NCBI RefSeq assembly: GCF_030540835.1
Contig: NZ_JAUOEK010000142.1
Span: 1 to 64,000, forward strand
DNA from: Flavivirga aquimarina
Lineage (GTDB): Bacteria > Bacteroidota > Bacteroidia > Flavobacteriales > Flavobacteriaceae
Direction: 5' to 3'
DNA: 64,000 bases
The notes under the pieces were generated by a model. The model searched no databases. It had not been told where the DNA came from and saw nothing but the letters and a program-made list of their open reading frames with translations. Both the position numbers and the translations under genes were made by a program. This document shows, piece after piece, positions 53,269-62,980 of this stretch; within the stretch, counting starts at the first letter, position 1, and every line of letters begins with the position of its first letter.

Positions 53269-54468
53269 ATGTCGAAATCACTCTCGCCTTTTACCAAGCA
53301 ACAACTTTTACCCCAAGAAGAAACCCTTGAAGTATTTAAGCGTAAAGGGAAATTATTTATTGGGATACCAAAAGAGACTGCTTTTCAGGAAAAACGGGTG
53401 TGTTTAACACCAGATGCTGTATTTGCTCTTGTGAGTAACGGTCATAAAGTACTACTGGAATCGGGTGCAGGAAATGGTGCTAGTTTTAGCGATAAAGATT
53501 ACAGTGAAGCTGGTGCAGAAATCACAAAAGATACAGCCAAAGTATTTGCCTGCCCAATGATTCTTAAAGTTGAGCCTCCAAGTATAGAGCAAATCAAACT
53601 TATTAATCCGCAAACAATATTAATATCCGCTCTGCAGATAAAAACACAGTCGAAAAAATATTTTGAGACATTAGCATCAAAGCGGGTTACGGCCTTAGCT
53701 TTTGAGTTTATTCGTGATGCAGATGGTGCATATCCGGCTGTTAGGTCGTTAAGTGAAATTGCGGGAACAGCATCTGTATTAATAGCTTCAGAGTTATTAT
53801 CTGCATCTAATGATGGTAATGGATTAATGTTTGGCAATATTAGTGGTGTACCACCTGTAAAAGTTGTTATTTTAGGAGCTGGCACAGTTGGAGAGTTTGC
53901 AGCAAGAAGTTCTATTGGACTAGGAGCAGATATAAAAGTATTTGACAATTCTATTACAAAATTGAGACAAATACAAACGAATCTTGGCAGACCATTATTT
54001 ACATCTACTATAACACCAAAAAACCTAACAAAAGCTTTGAAACGATGCGATGTAGTTATAGGAGCCATACGGGGTGCAAATAGAGCACCTGTAATAGTTT
54101 CTGAGGCCATGGTACAATCTATGAAAAAAGGGTCTATCATCATAGATGTAAGTATCGATATGGGTGGTTGTTTTGAGACCAGTGAAGTAACAACCCATAA
54201 AAACCCTACATTTATTAAACACAATGTTGTTCATTATTGTGTTCCTAATATTCCTGCTAGATATTCACGTACAGCATCTGTTTCCATAAGTAATATTTTT
54301 ACACCTTATCTATTAAAAATTGCCGAAGATGGCGGTATAGAAAATTCTTTGAGATTTGACAAGGGTTTAAAAAATGGATTGTATTTTTACCACGGAATTT
54401 TGACTAGTAAATCTGTGGGAGATTGGTTCGATTTAGATTTTAGCGATGTTAATTTGCTTATTTTTTAA
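53269..54468 (+). CDS. ald: Alanine dehydrogenase
   Basis: A 399-aa NAD-dependent enzyme interconverting alanine and pyruvate plus ammonia. Motifs: GIPKETAFQEKRVCLTPDAV (substrate domain), VVILGAGTVGEFAARSSIGLGADIKVFD (Rossmann), IRGANRAPVIVSEAMVQSMKKGSIIIDVSIDMGGCFETSE and YCVPNIPARYSRTASVSISNI. About 30 extra N-terminal residues and a non-canonical C-terminus distinguish it from Bacillus Ald, as in other Bacteroidetes. The DUF4258-like gene follows. Confidence 0.93.
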   Translation: MSKSLSPFTKQQLLPQEETLEVFKRKGKLFIGIPKETAFQEKRVCLTPDAVFALVSNGHKVLLESGAGNGASFSDKDYSEAGAEITKDTAKVFACPMILKVEPPSIEQIKLINPQTILISALQIKTQSKKYFETLASKRVTALAFEFIRDADGAYPAVRSLSEIAGTASVLIASELLSASNDGNGLMFGNISGVPPVKVVILGAGTVGEFAARSSIGLGADIKVFDNSITKLRQIQTNLGRPLFTSTITPKNLTKALKRCDVVIGAIRGANRAPVIVSEAMVQSMKKGSIIIDVSIDMGGCFETSEVTTHKNPTFIKHNVVHYCVPNIPARYSRTASVSISNIFTPYLLKIAEDGGIENSLRFDKGLKNGLYFYHGILTSKSVGDWFDLDFSDVNLLIF

Positions 54469-54507
54469 TTGATTACTACCCTCGATTTACATCACTAAAT
54501 ACATTAA

Positions 54508-54879
54508 ATGAAATTTATACAGCGCGTTGGCTACTATCTTGGTGGGTTTTCTATCGGATTAATACTTTTAGCTTTCTTTTTAAATGGCAAAAAAACATCA
54601 TGTAGCTATGGCCTAGATGCCAGAGTTTTAAAAAATATTAGATTAAAAAAAATTATTTACAATGACCATGTTCAATCTAATTTACAGCAAAATAATTTTG
54701 ATTCAACTGCTGTAAATTATATTTTAAGAAAGGGAAACATTGACTTTTCTAAAAGTAATGCAAGACAAGAACCATGCGGTACATATCAGATTGAAGGTAA
54801 CTTTGAAAAAAAAGAAATTATTCTAACTGTTGAAAATTGTGACAGCATTGCCACTATAACCAACTTAAAAATAGAATAG
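54508..54879 (+). CDS. DUF4258-like membrane-anchored protein
   Basis: A 123-aa protein with one N-terminal helix (about 10-26, YYLGGFSIGLILLAFFLNG), then CSYGLDARVLKNIRLKKIIY and a beta-rich C-terminus (CGTYQIEGNFEKKEIILTVENCDSIATI). I associate this with the DUF4258 family commonly found after ald in flavobacteria, from memory. It lies 6 bp before the sugar transferase gene and 39 bp after ald, so one transcript is likely. Confidence 0.7.
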   Translation: MKFIQRVGYYLGGFSIGLILLAFFLNGKKTSCSYGLDARVLKNIRLKKIIYNDHVQSNLQQNNFDSTAVNYILRKGNIDFSKSNARQEPCGTYQIEGNFEKKEIILTVENCDSIATITNLKIE

Positions 54880-54885
54880 TTTACT

Positions 54886-55479
54886 ATGCCTAAACGTATT
54901 TTCGATATTGTTTTGTCTATAATAGGATTACTAATTTTATCTCCATTTTTACTATTAATTGCTATTTTGATTAAATTAGATTCAAAAGGCCCCGTTCTTT
55001 TTATTCAAGGGCGTGTTGGAAAAAATAATATCGATTTCAATATTTTCAAGTTCCGTACTATGAGTGTACAATCTCAAAAAAAAGGGTTGCTCACCTTAGG
55101 TAACGATGATTCAAGGATAACCAAAGTAGGCTATTTTTTAAGACGTTATAAAATTGATGAGCTCCCTCAACTTATAAATATTTTAAAGGGTGATATGAGT
55201 TTTGTAGGGCCACGACCAGAATTAAGGTATTATGTGAATTTTTATAAAAAAGATGACATGAGAATTTTCTCTGTTAGACCGGGTATTACAGGTCTTGCCT
55301 CTTTAAAATACAGAAATGAAGTAGAACTTTTAAAAGCTGCAGAAAACCCAGAAGATTTTTTTATTAATACCATTATCCCAGATAAATTAAAATACAATAA
55401 AGAATATATTGAAAAGAGAAATTTCTTTTTTGATTTAAAACTTATATCGATTACTATAATTAAAGTTATCACAAAGTAG
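54886..55479 (+). CDS. Short sugar transferase (PglC/WbaP family)
   Basis: A 197-aa phosphoglycosyl transferase that puts the first sugar phosphate on undecaprenyl phosphate. It has an N-terminal re-entrant/TM helix (FDIVLSIIGLLILSPFLLLIAILIKL), the GPVLFIQGRVGKN and FNIFKFRTMS motifs, LRRYKIDELPQLINILKGDMSFVGPRPEL and RPGITGLASL. The small single-helix form is like PglC. It starts the polysaccharide assembly genes at this end. Confidence 0.95.
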   Translation: MPKRIFDIVLSIIGLLILSPFLLLIAILIKLDSKGPVLFIQGRVGKNNIDFNIFKFRTMSVQSQKKGLLTLGNDDSRITKVGYFLRRYKIDELPQLINILKGDMSFVGPRPELRYYVNFYKKDDMRIFSVRPGITGLASLKYRNEVELLKAAENPEDFFINTIIPDKLKYNKEYIEKRNFFFDLKLISITIIKVITK

Positions 55480-55558
55480 TTTAAGTGTATTTTTTCTGCT
55501 CTATTTGTCACTAAACATTATTATTCATATTTTGGACGTGTAATTCACCCCTTTAAAT

Positions 55559-56659
55559 ATGCATTTAAGCCAAGTGAAGTCTGAAATGAATACCTCTACT
55601 TCTAATCATATAGATCAATTATTAATTGATTCCGGGTTGTTTCCTACAAAAAAACAAAAACAAAGCCCTTCTTCAAATAACTTTGATTTTTCAAATGAAA
55701 TCATTTTAATTACGGGTGCAGCTGGTTCTATAGGTAGTGAACTTACAAAACAATTGCTAACATGTAACTATAAAAAGCTTATTCTTGTTGATGTTGCAGA
55801 ATCACCTCTTTATAATCTTATAAAGGATTTAGAATTTGAAGACACTAGTAAGATTAATTTTCTCATTCTAAATATCACAGAAAATCAACCGTTAAAACAC
55901 CTCTTTGAAACTTATAAGCCAACACTTGTTTTTCATGCTGCAGCATATAAGCATGTCCCTTTAATGGAGAAAAATCCATATGAAGCTATTAAGCTCAATA
56001 TTATGGGCACGAAATTATTAGCTGATTTATCTATAGAATACGGACTTAAAAAATTCATTTTCATTTCTACAGACAAAGCGGTGAATCCTATTAGTGTTAT
56101 GGGAAAGTCAAAACTTATAGCAGAAAATTATCTTAACTCTTTATCTACTAAATCAAAAACACAATTTGCTATTACCAGATTTGGTAATATATTAGGGTCT
56201 AACGGTTCTGTTTTGCCTCTTTTTAAAAAGCAGATAGAATTAAACATGCCTCTTACTGTTACAAACAAAAGTATTTCCCGCTATTTCATTAGTAAAACTA
56301 AAGCTTGCACTTTAATATTACAAATAGCCACTTTTAACAATAAAGAAAGTAATTCGTTTACGTTTAATATGGGTGAACCTATTAAAATAATTGATCTAGC
56401 AGAAAGATTAGCAACTCTATACAAAACTTTTGGTAAAAAAATCAAAATCAAAATTATTGGCATACGCCCAGGAGAAAAACTTCATGAAGATATCGTTTCA
56501 AAGAATGAAATATTGATTCCAACCGAAAATAAAAACATTTTGTTAATTAAGCAAAAAAATAATTTGGAAACAAAAGAGATTGATTTTTCTAATTTGGAAC
56601 TCATCACACCTAGCACATCAAATTCTGAAATGAGGTCTGTTTTAGAGGCATACGTTTAA
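55559..56659 (+). CDS. Soluble FlaA1/CapD-like nucleotide-sugar epimerase/dehydratase
   Basis: A 366-aa SDR-type enzyme: TGAAGSIGSELTKQLL (Rossmann, about 53-68), FHAAAYKHVPLME, FISTDKAVNPISVMGKSKLIAE and GNILGSNGSVLPLFKKQI. It lacks the membrane-spanning N-terminal half of full-length CapD/WbpM proteins; a ~50-residue Ser/Lys-rich segment replaces it. The active site normally has Met/Asp/Lys or Tyr/Lys sets; here STDKAVNP-SVMGKSK is present. It likely makes a UDP-sugar for the nearby polysaccharide. The stop is 2 bp from the convergent PRODH stop. Confidence 0.9.
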   Translation: MHLSQVKSEMNTSTSNHIDQLLIDSGLFPTKKQKQSPSSNNFDFSNEIILITGAAGSIGSELTKQLLTCNYKKLILVDVAESPLYNLIKDLEFEDTSKINFLILNITENQPLKHLFETYKPTLVFHAAAYKHVPLMEKNPYEAIKLNIMGTKLLADLSIEYGLKKFIFISTDKAVNPISVMGKSKLIAENYLNSLSTKSKTQFAITRFGNILGSNGSVLPLFKKQIELNMPLTVTNKSISRYFISKTKACTLILQIATFNNKESNSFTFNMGEPIKIIDLAERLATLYKTFGKKIKIKIIGIRPGEKLHEDIVSKNEILIPTENKNILLIKQKNNLETKEIDFSNLELITPSTSNSEMRSVLEAYV

Positions 56660-56660
56660 A

Positions 56661-57836
56661 TTATAACGTTTTTCTACGTTTCTTTTCTTTAGTAAGTAGT
56701 GCTAACTCTCTACCAGTTTGCCCAGCAACAGAAGTATTTTCTTCTGCTCTTCGAATTAAATAAGGCATAACATCTTTTACAGGCCCAAATGGGATATACT
56801 TAGCTACATTATAACCTTTATTTGCCAAGTTAAAACTAATATGGTCACTCATACCATATAGTTGACCAAACCAAATACGTTTGTCATCATTTTTTAAATT
56901 TTTATCGGCCATTAATTGCATTAGTAAATAGGAACTGCTCTCATTATGTGTTCCTGCAAATAAAGATATATCATCTAAATTATCAATTATATAATGTAAG
57001 CCTTTATCAAAGTTTTCATCTGTAGCTAATTTGCTTGTACAAATTGGGGATACATACCCTTTTTCCTCTGCTCTATCGTTTTCTTTTTCTAGGTAAGCAC
57101 CACGAACCAATTTATAGCCAAGAAAATAATGACCTTTTTTTGCTTTTAGATGTTCACTCTTTAAAAAATCCAATCTATCGTGCCTATACATTTGCAATGT
57201 ATTATATACAATAGGTTTTTCTGTATTATACTTTTGCATCATTCTTGTTATTAAAGCATCTGCTGCATCTTGCATCCAACTTTCTTCAGAATCAATTAAA
57301 ACTGCAATATCATTTTCTTTAGCCTTTTTACAAACTATATCAAATCTATTTACAACATTTGCCCACTCTTCCTGCTCGTTTTGAGTAAGTTCTTCCCCAT
57401 CACCAATTTTTTCATATAAGTGTAATCTACCAAAACCTGTTGGTTTAAAAACAGCAATTGGAATAGCATCCAGATCCTTAGCAAAATCAATAATTTTGAG
57501 CACAGTTTTCATGGCTGCATCAAATTCTTTTTCACTCTCTTTTCCTTCTACAGAATAATCTAAAACCGAACTCACTCCTTTTAAAAACATTTTATCAATC
57601 ACCGGTAAGCAATCTTCTTCATTTATACCACCACAAAAATGATCAAATACTGTAGAACGAATCAGGCCTTCGATAGGTAAATTAGCCTTAAGAGCAAAGT
57701 TTGTAGCTGCTGTACCAATTTTGACTAAAGGTTCGATAGATATCATTTTAAATAAAAAAAAAGCACGTTCTAATTCAGAATCATTCTTTAATGAGAATGC
57801 GATTTCTGTGTTGTTAAATATTTGTTCCATATTCAT
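56661..57836 (-). CDS. Proline dehydrogenase
   Basis: A 391-aa FAD barrel enzyme oxidising proline to pyrroline-5-carboxylate. Motifs include SVLDYSVEGKESEKEFD, AIPIAVFKPTGFGRLHLYEKI, VLIDSEESWMQDAADALI, TLQMYRHDRLDFL and KLVRGAYLEKENDRA and YGMSDHISFNLANKGYNVAKYIPFGPVKDVMPYLIRRAEENTSV (substrate/FAD region). It is divergent from aroB with 91 bp between the starts, an order familiar in flavobacteria. Confidence 0.95.
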   Translation of the reverse strand: MNMEQIFNNTEIAFSLKNDSELERAFFLFKMISIEPLVKIGTAATNFALKANLPIEGLIRSTVFDHFCGGINEEDCLPVIDKMFLKGVSSVLDYSVEGKESEKEFDAAMKTVLKIIDFAKDLDAIPIAVFKPTGFGRLHLYEKIGDGEELTQNEQEEWANVVNRFDIVCKKAKENDIAVLIDSEESWMQDAADALITRMMQKYNTEKPIVYNTLQMYRHDRLDFLKSEHLKAKKGHYFLGYKLVRGAYLEKENDRAEEKGYVSPICTSKLATDENFDKGLHYIIDNLDDISLFAGTHNESSSYLLMQLMADKNLKNDDKRIWFGQLYGMSDHISFNLANKGYNVAKYIPFGPVKDVMPYLIRRAEENTSVAGQTGRELALLTKEKKRRKTL

Positions 57837-57927
57837 ACAAAAAAATTGTGTAAATATAATTATATCTATATTATCATTTTATATAAAATCTCCTTAATTT
57901 CACCAACTTTAAAACAATAATTATTTT

Positions 57928-58998
57928 ATGGATTCTATTACCACAAATGATTGCGAAATTCATTTTAATAATGCTTGCTACAAAGCTATAAACAAGCATG
58001 TTAAGCAAAATAATTTTTCCAAAATTTTTATTTTGGTTGATGAAAATACGCATCAATATTGTTTGCCATATTTCTTAGAGAAGTTAGAAACAAATATCGT
58101 TGTTGAAATTATTGAAATTGAATCAGGAGAAGTTAATAAAACAATAGATACTTGTGTTGGCGTTTGGAATACACTTTCTGATTTAAATGCAGATAGAAAA
58201 AGTTTACTTATAAATATAGGAGGTGGTGTTATTACAGACTTAGGAGGGTTTGTGGCATGCACTTTTAAAAGAGGTATTGCTTATATTAATATACCAACTA
58301 CCCTACTCTCGATGGTTGATGCTTCTGTTGGAGGAAAAACAGGTGTTGATTTAGGGCATTTAAAAAATCAAATAGGTGTTATTGATAATCCAAACTTAGT
58401 ATTAATTGACACCACATTCCTTAATACTTTACCACAAAACCAAATGCGTTCCGGTTTAGCAGAAATGTTAAAACATGGTTTAATAAGTGATGAAATATAT
58501 TGGGATAAGTTTAAAGATTTGTCAAAATTAACTTTGGACGATCTCGATGTTTTAATTTATGAATCTGTATTGATTAAAAAAAATGTTGTTGAAAACGATC
58601 CGCTTGAAGATAATTTACGCAAAACTTTGAATTTTGGTCATACGCTTGGCCACGCTATAGAATCTTATTTTTTAAGTAACCCTAATAAAACGACATTATT
58701 ACATGGCGAAGCTATTATAGTTGGTATGATTTTAGCTTGTTATATTTCTACTGAATTAACTGGTTTCCCTAAGCAAACAACGATAGATATTAAAGATTTA
58801 TTCATTAATTATTATGGCAAAGTAACTATTGAGGAGGAGGATTATCCAGCCATAATAGAATTATTAAAATATGATAAGAAGAATAATCACGGTAATATTA
58901 ACTTTGTGCTTTTAGAATCTATTGGAACTCCTAAAATAGATTGTTTAGTTGATGACAAAATAATAATTGATGCTTTTCATTTTTATGATAACCAATAG
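57928..58998 (+). CDS. aroB: 3-Dehydroquinate synthase
   Basis: A 356-aa NAD- and Zn-dependent enzyme of the shikimate pathway. Motifs: GGGVITDLGGFVACTFKRGI, PTTLLSMVDASVGGKTGVDLGHLKNQIG, the metal His region TLNFGHTLGHAIESYF, and LLHGEAIIVGM. The next gene, the CpsB-like phosphatase, begins 39 bp after its stop on the same strand. Confidence 0.96.
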   Translation: MDSITTNDCEIHFNNACYKAINKHVKQNNFSKIFILVDENTHQYCLPYFLEKLETNIVVEIIEIESGEVNKTIDTCVGVWNTLSDLNADRKSLLINIGGGVITDLGGFVACTFKRGIAYINIPTTLLSMVDASVGGKTGVDLGHLKNQIGVIDNPNLVLIDTTFLNTLPQNQMRSGLAEMLKHGLISDEIYWDKFKDLSKLTLDDLDVLIYESVLIKKNVVENDPLEDNLRKTLNFGHTLGHAIESYFLSNPNKTTLLHGEAIIVGMILACYISTELTGFPKQTTIDIKDLFINYYGKVTIEEEDYPAIIELLKYDKKNNHGNINFVLLESIGTPKIDCLVDDKIIIDAFHFYDNQ

Positions 58999-59037
58999 TT
59001 AGTTTTTTTTGTCTTAATATTTTTCATTACTATATAA

Positions 59038-59784
59038 ATGCTTCATTTTTTTTCTAAGAAACTATTTTTAAAAGATTTATTGGAAGATTTTGTAGATATA
59101 CATAATCACATTCTTCCTGGTATTGATGATGGCGCTAAGAATATTGAAGAGTCTTTATATTTAGTAAAAAAAATGAACGAATTAGGTATAAAACAATTTA
59201 TACCTACACCGCATATTATGCAGGAGTTTTACCCTAACACGTATGATACTATTGGAAATGCTTATCAAATTTTATTAGGCGCTTTAAACCCTAAATTATT
59301 TAATAATATCACATTGAATCCAGCTGCAGAATATATGCTCGACAGTCATTTTGAAAGTCTATTAGAAAGAAGAGGTTTATTTACTTTAAAAAAAGATTAT
59401 GTGCTCATTGAAATGTCATATTTTCAAGCACCTCTAAATTTAGAAAGCATTCTTTTTAAAATTAAAACAAAGGGCTATTTACCTGTTTTAGCACACCCTG
59501 AACGTTATACTTTTTATCATAAAAACCTAAGTTATTATAAAAGACTCAAACAATTAGGATGCTTTTTTCAGCTTAACATGCTTTCGTTAAGTGATCATTA
59601 TGGAAAAAACGTTGAAAAGACGGCTAGTTATTTGATTGAAAAACAATTAATTGATTTTATTGGTACAGATATTCATAATGAAAGACATATAGATAAGCTA
59701 TCTAATCTCATACTAAATAAAAAAGCAACGGAATATCTAAAACAAATAATTGAAAACACTAACCGAACATTTTCGGTAATTTAA
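59038..59784 (+). CDS. CpsB/CapC (YwqE)-type tyrosine-protein phosphatase
   Basis: A 248-aa PHP-domain metal phosphatase. Metal ligands are visible in DIHNHILPGIDDGAKNIEESL (HxH), FIPTPHIMQEF, LAHPERYTFYH and IGTDIHNERH. In gram-positive and gram-negative capsule loci this enzyme dephosphorylates the BY-kinase; the Wzc-like kinase gene is convergent next door, their ends overlapping by 4 bp. Confidence in family is high, in pairing moderate. Confidence 0.93.
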   Translation: MLHFFSKKLFLKDLLEDFVDIHNHILPGIDDGAKNIEESLYLVKKMNELGIKQFIPTPHIMQEFYPNTYDTIGNAYQILLGALNPKLFNNITLNPAAEYMLDSHFESLLERRGLFTLKKDYVLIEMSYFQAPLNLESILFKIKTKGYLPVLAHPERYTFYHKNLSYYKRLKQLGCFFQLNMLSLSDHYGKNVEKTASYLIEKQLIDFIGTDIHNERHIDKLSNLILNKKATEYLKQIIENTNRTFSVI

Positions 59785-62153
59785 GATTTTCTAAAAAAAC
59801 CTTTCTTTTTCGGGGCTCCGTAGTAACCATATTTTGCTCCATATCCAAAGTTAGATTGCTTTACATCATTTACGACAAGCATCATACCATTAAGTTTCTT
59901 TTCTGCATGTAATTCCTTAGCAAAATTCAATATACGTTTTTCGGTATAATCAGCTCTTGTTAAATAAATGGTATGTCCTGCATATTCACTTATCAATAAA
60001 GTATCTGTAACAAGCATAGAAGGCGCTGTATCAACGATAACATAGTCATACTGTTGAGAAACAGAATCAAACAAATCTTTTACCCTGTCATTCATTAATA
60101 ATTCAGCAGGGTTTGGAGGTACTTTTCCAGAAAGTAAAATATCAATGTTTATTCCATTAATATCGTATGTATTAATAGTTTCTCCAACTATTATAGACTT
60201 ATCAACTAAAAATTCGGTAAATCCAATTTTTGAAAGATCTCTTTCTTTTTTGTTTTTAATTGCAGTATAAATTTGAGGGTTTCTAATATCTGCCCCAAGA
60301 AGCAAAACTCTTTTGCCGGTATTAGCAAGTGTAAGAGCCATATTTAAGCTAAAAAAAGATTTACCTTCTCCATTAATTGTCGATGTTACGAAAATAATAT
60401 TTTCGTAGTTTTTCACATCTCTACCTCGTTTTACATAATCGAAATTTGTTCTTATAATTCTAAACGACTCCGATAAAATAGACCTATCATTTCTTTCTAT
60501 TAAAGGTTTTTCATTTCCTTTTACTCTTGGAACTTCTCCTAAAACGGTTAGATTTCTAATTTCTTTCTCTAAATCTTCTCTGTTGTGGATTTTTGTATCT
60601 AATAAATTTTTTACATATAAGAAAGAGAAAGGAACTATTAGACCTAAGAATAAGGCACCAATATATACCAATTGTTTATTTGGAGACACTGGATTTCCGA
60701 CTCCATAAGCAGCATCAATAATTTTCAAATTAGGAGAAGTAGCCGTTAGAGATATTGCCGCTTCTTCTCTTTTCTCTAATAAATATAAGTACAAAGATTC
60801 TTTAATCCCTTGCTTCCTTTCTATAGATCTAAGTCTACTTTGTTGCCCAGGAACTGAAAAAATTTTTAAATTAATTTTTTTAGATTGTTCTTGTAAGCTA
60901 TTTATTCTTATCCCAATAGATTTTTTTGAATTATTTATACTATTTGAAATATTATTCTTTAAATCTCTTAAAGTTTGGTCCAATTCTAGGACTATTGGGT
61001 TTTTAGCTCCAGCACTTTTTAATAAACGGTCTCTATTATTCACTAATTCATTATACCTTGTTGAAAGAGCACTAATTGACCCATCCGACCCTCCTAAATT
61101 AGATGGAATTAAATTAAAATCCCCATCACCCGCAAATAAAGATTCTATATAGCTTAATTGCCTTAATTCTCCCATAGCTTCATCTAGTTGTTGCTCATTA
61201 AGTAAGCTAGAACTCAAAAATTGCCCAGCCTCAGAAGTAACATCAGTAACTTTATTACCTGTTTTAAATCGAACAATACTATCATCAACATTTACTAAAT
61301 CAGAAGCAATTAATTCTACTCTTTGATCTATAAAATCTACTGTAGCTCTTGATCGAATATTCTTTTTTTCAATAGTAGATTCGTTATATGTTTGTATTAG
61401 AGTATTTATAATATTTACTGCTTTATCTTCAACAGGGTCTTGAAAACTTAAAGTAAGTACTTTAGATGATTTAGAAGTTGGGGCTATATTAATTCTACTT
61501 CTTACAGAACTCGCTACATGCTCAACAGGAGATACGACAACTCTAATAGTTGTGCCTATTAAATTTTTAAGATTATACTTGGGAGTTACAACTACCCCTC
61601 CAAATGTAGTAGAAATATTTTTTCCGAAACTTACTTTTTTAGGAAAATCTTCTTCATTTCTACGGTAATTAAAATCTTTATCTGATGTAATTTCTATAAA
61701 AAAGTTATAATACGTCTTATCAATTATAGAATCAGAAGCTATTAAGTTTATTTGTATTGGAGAATTTTTGTATAATTCTGTTTCATTTACCCTACCTTTT
61801 GTAAAATATTGAATATTTAAATTTAGTTTTTTAACAATATTCTGCATAAAGTTTCTAGAGGTGATTACTTGTATTTCATCTTCTATCTCTGCTGCCTCAT
61901 TTTTAGAGAATATCGATAAATCTTTTAATGCATTTGCTCCAGAAGTATTATCATCTTCTTCTAACACCATTATTTTTGCATAAGCAGCATATAAAGGGGT
62001 GGAGTATCTTAAATTTAGATATGCTAAAGCCAAGCACACAACTAAACTTAATAAGAACCATTTCCAATGTTTTGAGTAGATGCTAATACTTTTTTTGATA
62101 TCAAACTTCGCAGAATCGGCTTCAGTCGGTATATTGTTTGGATTTAATATCAT
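59781..62153 (-). CDS. Wzc-like polysaccharide co-polymerase and BY-kinase
   Basis: A 790-aa inner-membrane protein controlling exopolysaccharide chain export. N-terminal Wzz domain with TM near 31-50, a long periplasmic coiled part (about 270-480), second TM about 500-520, and cytosolic kinase (about 560-770): Walker A STINGEGKSFFSLNMAL, A' VLLLGADIRNP, Walker B YDYVIVDTAPS. The C-terminus has a Tyr cluster (FGYGAKYGYYGAPKKKGFF) for autophosphorylation. It forms an operon with the Wza-like gene (4 bp gap). The convergent phosphatase probably opposes it. Confidence 0.95.
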   Translation of the reverse strand: MILNPNNIPTEADSAKFDIKKSISIYSKHWKWFLLSLVVCLALAYLNLRYSTPLYAAYAKIMVLEEDDNTSGANALKDLSIFSKNEAAEIEDEIQVITSRNFMQNIVKKLNLNIQYFTKGRVNETELYKNSPIQINLIASDSIIDKTYYNFFIEITSDKDFNYRRNEEDFPKKVSFGKNISTTFGGVVVTPKYNLKNLIGTTIRVVVSPVEHVASSVRSRINIAPTSKSSKVLTLSFQDPVEDKAVNIINTLIQTYNESTIEKKNIRSRATVDFIDQRVELIASDLVNVDDSIVRFKTGNKVTDVTSEAGQFLSSSLLNEQQLDEAMGELRQLSYIESLFAGDGDFNLIPSNLGGSDGSISALSTRYNELVNNRDRLLKSAGAKNPIVLELDQTLRDLKNNISNSINNSKKSIGIRINSLQEQSKKINLKIFSVPGQQSRLRSIERKQGIKESLYLYLLEKREEAAISLTATSPNLKIIDAAYGVGNPVSPNKQLVYIGALFLGLIVPFSFLYVKNLLDTKIHNREDLEKEIRNLTVLGEVPRVKGNEKPLIERNDRSILSESFRIIRTNFDYVKRGRDVKNYENIIFVTSTINGEGKSFFSLNMALTLANTGKRVLLLGADIRNPQIYTAIKNKKERDLSKIGFTEFLVDKSIIVGETINTYDINGINIDILLSGKVPPNPAELLMNDRVKDLFDSVSQQYDYVIVDTAPSMLVTDTLLISEYAGHTIYLTRADYTEKRILNFAKELHAEKKLNGMMLVVNDVKQSNFGYGAKYGYYGAPKKKGFFRKS

Positions 62154-62157
62154 AAAA

Positions 62158-62931
62158 TTAATTTCTTGTTACAAATATAAGAGCTGTTGTTAAAAGGAAA
62201 GAAGTAATCGTAATGATTGTATTAACCCTTGAATCTCCTGATGCTAGACTTATAGCTGAATTATTAGGTTCAACGTAAACATAATCATTTTGTGTTAAAT
62301 AATAAACTGGAGAATTGAAAACTTCTTTATTCGTTAAGTCAATTCTTGTATACGTTTTAGTACCATTAAAATCTCTAACTACCAATATATTATCTCTTCT
62401 CCCTTTTATAGTTAAATCTCCTGCCATACCAAGAGCTTCTAATATAGAGATTCTTTCTCCAGAAACTGGATAAACTCCTGGATCACGAACCTCACCAGCA
62501 ACAGTTACCCTAAAATTGAGAACTCTAAAAATTACTACAGGGTCTTTTAATAACTGCCCCTCATCAAATTTTTTCTTGAATAGTGCTTTTGCCTGTTCAA
62601 CAGTAAGTCCAAGTAGTTTTATTTTACCTAAAACTGGATAATCTATATTTCCATCAACATCAATTAAATAATCCACTAACAAGCCTTGACCACCAGTAGA
62701 CTTAACCAAATTGTATGGCTTAGTAACTGTTTCATCTAAGGTAGAAATGTAAATACTAACTATATCCCCTACTTTTAATTTAGCTTTAAAAGTATCAGTA
62801 TCTACAATAGTTTCAAAACTTTTAGCATTCTGAAAATAAACGACATCGTGTTTAGTTGCACATGAAGTCAAAAACATACTAATTATTGCTCCAGCAATTA
62901 ATAGTTTACTCTTTATAAGTGATTTGTTCAT
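62158..62931 (-). CDS. Wza-like polysaccharide export lipoprotein
   Basis: A 257-aa outer-membrane-type export protein. Signal ends in MFLTSC with lipid cysteine; the Poly_export domain (about 45-135, KVGDIVSIYISTLDETVTKPYN..VDYLIDVDGNIDYPVLGKIKLLGLTVEQAKALFKKKF) is followed by an SLBB domain (VTVAGEVRDPGVYPVSGERISILEALGMAGDLTIKGRRDNILVVRD) and a C-terminal hydrophobic helix (about 235-254). It forms the export channel with Wzc. It is located 49 bp after the CapD-type gene. Confidence 0.94.
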   Translation of the reverse strand: MNKSLIKSKLLIAGAIISMFLTSCATKHDVVYFQNAKSFETIVDTDTFKAKLKVGDIVSIYISTLDETVTKPYNLVKSTGGQGLLVDYLIDVDGNIDYPVLGKIKLLGLTVEQAKALFKKKFDEGQLLKDPVVIFRVLNFRVTVAGEVRDPGVYPVSGERISILEALGMAGDLTIKGRRDNILVVRDFNGTKTYTRIDLTNKEVFNSPVYYLTQNDYVYVEPNNSAISLASGDSRVNTIITITSFLLTTALIFVTRN

Positions 62932-62980
62932 TTGCTCATTTCTAAATTATTTGGGGAAAATAGCGAAATAAAAACTACTA

